This document shows, piece by piece, positions 58,664 through 64,000 of a stretch of DNA of 64,000 bases. Numbering within the stretch: the stretch's first letter is position 1; every line of letters starts with the position of its first letter. This DNA is from CAVQMC01 sp963713505. Its GTDB lineage: Bacteria; Bacteroidota; Ignavibacteria; Ignavibacteriales; Ignavibacteriaceae. Location: NCBI GenBank assembly GCA_963713505.1, contig CAVQMC010000004.1, forward strand, positions 124,001-188,000, in the 5' to 3' direction. The position numbers and the translations under genes were made by a program. A model generated the notes under the pieces. The model searched no databases, was not told where the DNA came from, and saw nothing but the letters and a program-made list of their open reading frames with translations.

Positions 58664-59029
58664 ATGTCCGAACATTTAAATAAAGCCGCTTTTCAGGAAA
58701 AAATATTTGACTATGAAAAGAATAAAGACTGGAACTTTGCAGGCGAATTACCATGTGTAGTAGATTTCTGGGCACCGTGGTGCGGACCTTGTAAAGTAGT
58801 TGGACCTGTACTTGATGAGCTTTCTGAAGAGTATAAAGGAAAAGTAAACTTTTATAAAGTTAATACCGATGAAGAACAGGAACTCGGTGCAGTATTTGGA
58901 ATCCGCAGTATTCCTTCTTTATTGTTTGTACCTAAAGAAGGCCAGCCTAAAATGGCTGTCGGCGCACTTCCAAAAGAGTCATTAAAACAAGCAATTGAAC
59001 AAGAGTTGCTTGCACCAGCCGAAAATTAA
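58664..59029 (+). CDS. trxA: Thioredoxin
   Basis: Disulfide reductase of 121 residues with the active site WAPWCGPCKVVGPV (about 36-49), followed by VNFYKVNTDEEQELGAVFGI, RSIPSLLFV with the cis-Pro, and a short C-terminal helix. The N-terminal 30 residues are a little longer than in E. coli TrxA. As the last gene of the sulfur operon it probably reduces persulfides or disulfides on the rhodanese or DUF6132. A bidirectional terminator follows at 59038. Confidence 0.92.
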   Translation: MSEHLNKAAFQEKIFDYEKNKDWNFAGELPCVVDFWAPWCGPCKVVGPVLDELSEEYKGKVNFYKVNTDEEQELGAVFGIRSIPSLLFVPKEGQPKMAVGALPKESLKQAIEQELLAPAEN

Positions 59030-59037
59030 TTATTATT

Positions 59038-59064
59038 GGATGCGGAGTTTTTCCGCATCCTTTT
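59038..59064. terminator. Bidirectional terminator
   Basis: GGATGCGGA (59038-59046) and TCCGCATCC (59052-59060) form a perfect nine-pair stem followed by TTTT, between the convergent thioredoxin and hydrolase genes. Confidence 0.85.
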
Positions 59065-60336
59065 AATTACTGCTTCTCAATGTCTGTTCTTGAATAAAAT
59101 TTTTCTTATTGAATATTACTTCAGGATATGCATCTGACGGTCTGTACAGTAATGGATCTTTAATATTCTTTAAATATTGATTAAAGAATGCAACCGTATA
59201 AGAATTAATTATTTTATGAATTCTTTTTGCATTTTTATTTGAAGAAAATAAAGGTGAGAAAATAGGTAGATCCGTGAAGTCTAAATTATCAGAATTCTTA
59301 ATGATAATTTTATAAATATCATTAGTTGAATTATTATAAACTTTGCTGAGGTTTTTGTCTGTGTTGTTTGATTCGTCGATTTTAATGAATAAAAACGGTT
59401 TGACTAAAATACTGTCTTTAACAACTTCAAAATATGTTCCGTTCAAATCTATTCCTGCATCAAATCTTTTATCATTTATAATAGTTTGAACTGCTTCCGA
59501 ACCGCCTGAAGCATGACCGATATAACCGATGTTTTTTAAATCAAATCTTTCTTTTAATATATTTTTAATTTGTCCGTTGTTCATTTTTTCTATTTTATTA
59601 AGAGACATCTATATTTTAACATTTTCTGAATTATTATTATCTAAACCAACAACTATAAACCCGTTACTCGTTAGATTTTCAATTAGATATAAATATTCAA
59701 ACCGGTTTAGTTTGAAATCAGGAGTAAAAAAGACAACCGGAAAATTTGAGGGGAAATTTGCCGGAGGAGCTTTTGAAATTATATGAGTGTTAATATATTT
59801 AAAATAATTAAATGCAAATTCCGGCAAGTTTAAGATTGTCGAAAAACTTGATTGTGACTCTTCAGGATATTTTTCAAGTACTATAATCATCATTATTCAT
59901 ATCTATATTCGAAGGATACCAGATTGTGAAATCACTTTTGTTTAAATTTTCTGTTATTGATCCGATTGCAGAATTTACCTGTAGGCTGAGGAAGACTAAT
60001 TATGGGAAAAACATAAGCCGATAAAACTGCCGAAATTATTAACAAAAAAATTGCTGCAATACTTCCGGTAATTACGGCTTTGCTTTTTTCTTCAGTTTGA
60101 TTTTCACTTTTAGGATTAACAAGACTTTTAATAGAAATCGTAATAAATATTAATGCTAAAATATAAACCGGAATCATCTGCCATCTGTAGCCGTCTCTTA
60201 AGAAATGTGCAATAAGGAAAAGTAAATCCGCTGCAGCAAAAGCCGCTTTAAATTCTTTCTTTTGATTTTTTTTAACTAAAAATGCTATAATCCAGTAAAA
60301 GTTTAAAAGGATCAGAATGATCTCGAATAATCTCAA
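59063..60336 (-). pseudogene. Membrane-anchored PAF-acetylhydrolase-like alpha/beta hydrolase, broken
   Basis: One gene of about 423 residues split into three pieces. The N-terminal piece has four membrane helices (about 1-115) and SLPQPTG; after an extra base at about 59970 it should continue KFAIGSITENLNKSDFTIWY. A second extra base at about 59880 and an in-frame TAG at 59609-59611 follow. In the hydrolase part the nucleophile elbow reads IGHASGG where GHSxGG is expected, so the catalytic Ser is replaced by Ala. Two indels, a stop and a lost nucleophile together suggest real decay rather than sequencing error alone. Confidence 0.7.
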
Positions 60337-60558
60337 TTTTTTAATTTCCCTTTCTAATAAATAAAATTCAATATGTTAAGTTAACTTCAATTTATAAAAT
60401 AATCATGGTCAAAAAATTATAATTAATACATGTTTATGCTGATTTCCTCACATTTTATATCCTTTAATACTTAATAATATTAATTTTGAATTCACTCACA
60501 AAAACTTATTTAATAATTAATAAATTTAAAATGATGTTAAATATAATTGAGGTTACTT

Positions 60559-60792
60559 ATGCAAGATAAAGAAGTGATAGATAAGATTGAGAATCTTCTT
60601 GAAGAAGAAAATAAGCTTCATGCAAAAAATAATTTAAGCAGTGTTGAGCAGGGGAAATTAGAGAAATTAAAGGTTGATATCGACAGGTACTGGGATTTAT
60701 TGAGACAGCGGAGAGCTCTTAGAGAATTCGGTGATAATCCGGATAAAGCTAAATTAAGAGGTCCCGATACAGTTGAAAATTACAAACAATAA
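60559..60792 (+). CDS. DUF2630 family small protein
   Basis: Soluble helical protein of 77 residues, starting at ATG 60559 with GAGG upstream. The C-terminal half contains KLKVDIDRYWDLLRQRRALR and the ending GPDTVENYKQ, which is the DUF2630 signature. Family members are short, mostly coiled, and of unknown function. It converges on the MFS gene. Confidence 0.82.
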   Translation: MQDKEVIDKIENLLEEENKLHAKNNLSSVEQGKLEKLKVDIDRYWDLLRQRRALREFGDNPDKAKLRGPDTVENYKQ

Positions 60793-60807
60793 AAAACTTT
60801 AAAAGAA

Positions 60808-62007
60808 CTAAACAGCATAAGTTTTGTGTTTAAGTTTAAGCATCATTAAAGCAGAAATTAAACAAAACACAAAAGTTCCGATCCACAAATTAAATGCTCC
60901 AAAGTATTCAAATACTACGGTCCCGAGCCATGGACCCGCTGTGAATGCCAGACTGAAAGTCATTTGAAAATAACCCATATATTCGCCGCGCCGTTTTGCC
61001 GGACCGATTTCCGCAATATAAGATGAACTTGCAGGAAATAAAACCATCTCCCCGAAAGTCCATGTTACAATTGTTAATGAAATTGCAATTAAGTCTTGTG
61101 CAAAAGCCATCAAGCCGAAACCAATTCCAGTTAGAATTGTTCCGATAATTAATAATCTTTTATCGGACCATCCGCTCAGAAAATTATTTAAAGGAACTTC
61201 AATTAAAATTATCAAAACTGTATTAATGACAGCAAGAAATCCGAATGTCTCGTATGAAAATCCTAAATCTTTAACAAGATAAAGCGGCATTGCACCGATA
61301 TGCTGAAAATAAACCATGTTTACCGGGATCATGCACAAAAGAAAATAAATAAAATGATGGTCTTTAAAAATTGAGGCTTTTGCTTTTACAATATTATTCT
61401 GCTGAACTGCAGGACTTTCTTCAATTTTTTCAACAGGGAACGGTTCAAACTTTTTAAATAATAAAAACAAACCGGCTAAGATTGAAGTTAAACCATCGAC
61501 ATAAAAAATAATTGAAAAGTCAATTGCAGTTAAAAATCCTGCTGCAACCGGCCCAATACTCATTCCCAGATTAATGGCAAGTCTGTTAAGTGCATAAGCA
61601 GTTCTTCTTTGTGCCGGAGTTACAACTTCGGAAATAATAGATCTGTTTGCAGGCCGGAATGCTTCGCTAATAACAGCCCAAATGAATGTAAATGCTAGAA
61701 TTACATAAAAGTTGGAGACAAATTGATAACAAAATAAAACAATTCCCGAACCAAGCAGAGAGATTTTCATAACTTTGAGAGCACCGACTTTATCACTCAA
61801 TTTTCCGACAAACGGTGCAGTTAATAAAGCGCCTCCTCCGTAAAATGCTAATACAAGTCCCGCTTTATCGGCACTTTCACCTCTGCTTGTAGTAAGGTAA
61901 AGCGCTAAAAAAGGCAGCACCATTGTTCCGGCTCTGTTTATCAAAGTTGCAAAAAACAGAGTCCACATATTACGCGGAAGTTCTTTTAATGCTTTCCAGG
62001 GATTCAT
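60808..62007 (-). CDS. MFS transporter (multidrug/MdtH-like)
   Basis: Membrane transporter of 399 residues with 12 predicted helices. The first loop FVGKLSDKVGALKVM and the second-half FLSGWSDKRLLIIG are the MFS motif A pair; the central loop (about 185-210) is short and charged. The overall pattern (NMWTLFFATLINRAGTMVLP) resembles MdtH/YfcJ-type drug exporters. Substrate unknown. There are no regulator or resistance genes beside it. Confidence 0.85.
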   Translation of the reverse strand: MNPWKALKELPRNMWTLFFATLINRAGTMVLPFLALYLTTSRGESADKAGLVLAFYGGGALLTAPFVGKLSDKVGALKVMKISLLGSGIVLFCYQFVSNFYVILAFTFIWAVISEAFRPANRSIISEVVTPAQRRTAYALNRLAINLGMSIGPVAAGFLTAIDFSIIFYVDGLTSILAGLFLLFKKFEPFPVEKIEESPAVQQNNIVKAKASIFKDHHFIYFLLCMIPVNMVYFQHIGAMPLYLVKDLGFSYETFGFLAVINTVLIILIEVPLNNFLSGWSDKRLLIIGTILTGIGFGLMAFAQDLIAISLTIVTWTFGEMVLFPASSSYIAEIGPAKRRGEYMGYFQMTFSLAFTAGPWLGTVVFEYFGAFNLWIGTFVFCLISALMMLKLKHKTYAV

Positions 62008-62100
62008 GTAATTTTATAATTTTAAGCGATCGGAAAAAATAATGACAAATATAGGATTTAGAGAGAAATTAATAAATGTTTTGTAAAAAATTAAAATTGA

Positions 62101-62442
62101 TCATTCAACGTTAATCCTGTCATTCTTTGTTGAGGGGTTTGAATAGACTAAAAAGTCTATACTTTCATTTGATTCGTTTTTTATAAAGTGAAGTTCATTT
62201 GGATTGATTTCAATTCCTTCATTTTGATTTACTTCGATTCTATTTCCATTTATCATAAAAACAGCTTTTCCTTTTAACATAAAGAAAAACTGAAGGGCTT
62301 TTTCATGATAATGTTTTTGTTCGGATGTTCCAGGAGGCATGGTTTCAAGTATTATACTGGTTTCTTCTTTGTCAATAAATCGCCAGCCTTCACAATTAGA
62401 ACCCCAATAATAATGTTCGGAATTTTGTTTATTGATTTTCAT
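62101..62442 (-). CDS. Small cupin domain protein
   Basis: Single-domain cupin of 113 residues. PPGTSEQKHYHEKALQFFFM is cupin motif 1 (G..H.H...E-like, with His-x-His and Glu), and the later NPNELHFIKNESNESIDFLV is motif 2. These residues probably bind a metal. Small cupins of this kind act as isomerases, dioxygenases or sensors, and no substrate can be read. ATG 62442. Confidence 0.85.
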   Translation of the reverse strand: MKINKQNSEHYYWGSNCEGWRFIDKEETSIILETMPPGTSEQKHYHEKALQFFFMLKGKAVFMINGNRIEVNQNEGIEINPNELHFIKNESNESIDFLVYSNPSTKNDRINVE

Positions 62443-62522
62443 ATACCTTTAAAAAATCAAGTAATTATCATGAAAAATTTGAGAGAAAAAATAATTATTC
62501 AACTGTATTATTCAGATTTAAA

Positions 62523-62981
62523 TTAATTTCCTTCGGCTTTACTGAATAACTCGGATAAATCGAGAGTAGGAGTTTTTGTTTTTCCTGCAAGAGTAATATA
62601 AGTAATTGCCAAAGATTCTTTCCCTGCACCCAAAACTGTACTTATCAAACCAAGATAATTTCCTAAATCTTCGGTTTTAATATCCTTAATTATGTTTGTC
62701 CAGATTGTCTCTTCTAAAACATTAAAAGCAGCATGAACTTCATGAAAATCAAATCCGGAATTGAATCTGGTTCTAGCAATTTCTTCAGAGTATTCCAGCA
62801 TAGAAACAAGACTTTTTTCACTCAAGCTATTTAATGTAAGTTCAAACAACTTGTGAATTCTGTTTCTATTTTCCTCTTCTGTAGAATTGTTGTAATGTTT
62901 TAAACTGGTTCTTTGTAATGCTTGTGAGGCTTCATCAATTATTTTTAATGAATTTTTATTTAAATATTCTGTTAATTCCAT
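62523..62981 (-). CDS. RsbRD N-terminal-like helical sensor domain protein
   Basis: Soluble all-helical protein of 152 residues. RFNSGFDFHEVHAAFNVLEE, TIWTNII and LISTVLGAGKESLAITYITL match the RsbRD N-terminal domain normally joined to STAS or kinase domains in stress signalling. Here the domain stands alone: no STAS or kinase domain follows and the gene ends in frame. It might act as a free partner protein. The next gene upstream (DUF116) diverges. Confidence 0.72.
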   Translation of the reverse strand: MELTEYLNKNSLKIIDEASQALQRTSLKHYNNSTEEENRNRIHKLFELTLNSLSEKSLVSMLEYSEEIARTRFNSGFDFHEVHAAFNVLEETIWTNIIKDIKTEDLGNYLGLISTVLGAGKESLAITYITLAGKTKTPTLDLSELFSKAEGN

Positions 62982-63189
62982 AATAAAATTCCTAAAATTT
63001 ACATTACAAAATTAGTAAAGATTTGGGTCATATTTATTCACTTTAATTGTCAGGCCGCAATTGTTTTTGCAGCATTAGTTTTACTTGACTAATTTATATT
63101 AATAATTTAATATTTAAGTGAATAAACTGATTAAGTAATTGAAAAATGTTATAAGATTTAATTAAACTTTTGTTTTCAATTTATGTAAA

Positions 63190-64000
63190 ATGATAAATAA
63201 AATGTATTTAGTGAATAATAAAATAGATTTGCTGATGACCGAACCCGTTAAAGGGAAAACCTATTCTTTGTTCGGCAGCTATAATAACAGCGGCGTTTTT
63301 TATGAAATGTTAAAAAATTTTGTAGAAAAAAATATTACTATGTTCGGAAAACCGGAAACTTTATTGGAGGAGATACAGAAAGAAAGCGGTAAAAAAAGAA
63401 AACTTAAAAAATATTTATCCAATTATGATGAATTAAATTTCATATCATATTCGTTAAATTATTTTGAAAAAAATTTTGCACAATTTATTGGTGATATTGA
63501 AAGTCATATTAAAGGTTTAACTTTAAAAGAGAAATGCGAAAAAACTTTAACTTTATCAAAAGAGCAGTATTATCTTTTTATCCAGGAAATTGAATTAACA
63601 AATCTTATTAACAAAAAAGAATTTATTAATTCAGAATATAAAATAGCATTTCTTCCTCACTGTTTAAAAGATCTATCAAGAAAATGTTTATCTATTGAAA
63701 ATGAAATTGATTTTTACTGCAAAGGATGTTCAAAAATCTGTTATGTAAACGAAGTAAGTAAAATTTTAAGAAATAATAATGTTGATCCTTACATCTGGAT
63801 GAAAGCAGATTTAAAAGATCTTTTTAAGGAATTAAAAAATAAGTATAAAACTATTGGAGTTTTGGGAATTGCCTGCGTTCCCGAATTAGTAAACGGTACA
63901 AGACTCTGCCGAAAGTATAATGTTCCGGCAATCGGAATTCCGTTAAATGCAAACCGCTGTGCAAGATGGATGGGAGAATTTTATCCTAATTCTGTTAATC
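63190..64000 (+). CDS. DUF116 family protein (3' end cut by window edge)
   Basis: About 270 residues are visible from ATG 63190; the in-frame ATG at 63202 is equally possible. The cysteine pattern FLPHCLKDLSRKC, then FYCKGCSKICYVNEV, and IGVLGIACVPELVNGTRLCR, then NANRCARWMGE is the DUF116 signature, often linked to metal or iron-sulfur binding. The N-terminal half is helical and Lys-rich. The function is unknown; homologues are found near lipoyl, biotin or formyl-transfer genes in other genomes. The frame is open to the window end. Confidence 0.8.
   Translation, partial: MINKMYLVNNKIDLLMTEPVKGKTYSLFGSYNNSGVFYEMLKNFVEKNITMFGKPETLLEEIQKESGKKRKLKKYLSNYDELNFISYSLNYFEKNFAQFIGDIESHIKGLTLKEKCEKTLTLSKEQYYLFIQEIELTNLINKKEFINSEYKIAFLPHCLKDLSRKCLSIENEIDFYCKGCSKICYVNEVSKILRNNNVDPYIWMKADLKDLFKELKNKYKTIGVLGIACVPELVNGTRLCRKYNVPAIGIPLNANRCARWMGEFYPNSVN

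Noticed and set aside
1..64000. CRISPR arrays, rRNA genes, insertion sequences or prophage
   Set aside because: No regularly spaced direct repeats, rRNA sequence or transposase/integrase frames were seen. The S74 protein alone does not indicate a prophage.

Overview
This window is low-GC, gene-dense bacterial chromosome. It looks like a member of the Ignavibacteria or a near relative in the Bacteroidota/Chlorobi group. Reasons: secreted proteins carry the type IX secretion (T9SS) C-terminal tail of the NLSQNYPNPFNP...SSGVYFYR type; the primary sigma factor is the short Bacteroidota type; lamin-tail, GWxTD and DUF2202 lipoproteins are present; energy metabolism includes NifJ. This assignment is inference from gene content only.

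Layout. 0-3 kb: a cut-off MlaF-type ATPase diverges from SppA fused to an N-terminal beta-barrel-like domain. 3-8.8 kb: TonB-like and GWxTD envelope genes, a DoxX protein, and a PIG-L deacetylase/DinB pair. 9-20 kb: secreted-protein block with a roughly 1,560-residue lamin-tail protein, a duplicated beta-helix T9SS protein, a protein with a peptidase S74 self-chaperone, and another T9SS protein. 20-24 kb: a MocR regulator, two small exported proteins and an SDR. 23.7-28.3 kb: plus-strand operon DUF3109-rpoN-methyltransferase-hslV-hslU. 30-36 kb: metallophosphoesterase, dihydroorotate-dehydrogenase-like protein and nifJ. 36-43 kb: a 23-residue-repeat protein, rpoD/sigA, an epimerase, a secreted Cys-Pro repeat protein, an M49-type peptidase and recQ. 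43-48 kb: LemA/DUF2207, two lipoproteins, tRNA-Lys(CTT). 48-54.5 kb: hydrolase, SemiSWEET, a MauE-thioredoxin fusion, tandem DoxX paralogues and acetyltransferases. 54.8-64 kb: POT peptide transporter, a six-gene sulfur/thiol operon (TauE, rhodanese, DUF6132, DUF2892, DUF302, thioredoxin), a decayed hydrolase, MFS, cupin, an RsbRD-like domain and a cut-off DUF116 gene.

Data quality dominates the reading. At least 13 genes, including hslU, recQ and the MocR gene, are broken by single-base indels, mostly one extra base and often in a homopolymer. Removing or adding one base restores canonical motifs, and the corrected lengths are whole codon numbers. I therefore give merged coordinates. The pattern fits residual sequencing error better than pseudogenes; the alpha/beta hydrolase at 59-60 kb is the best candidate for real decay.

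The most interesting unexplained items are a 35-nt regulatory-looking element present twice (33 of 35 identical), once in front of the MocR gene; a nested structured 3' element after the dihydroorotate-dehydrogenase-like gene; the 23-residue-repeat and Cys-Pro-repeat small proteins; and the SppA barrel fusion.
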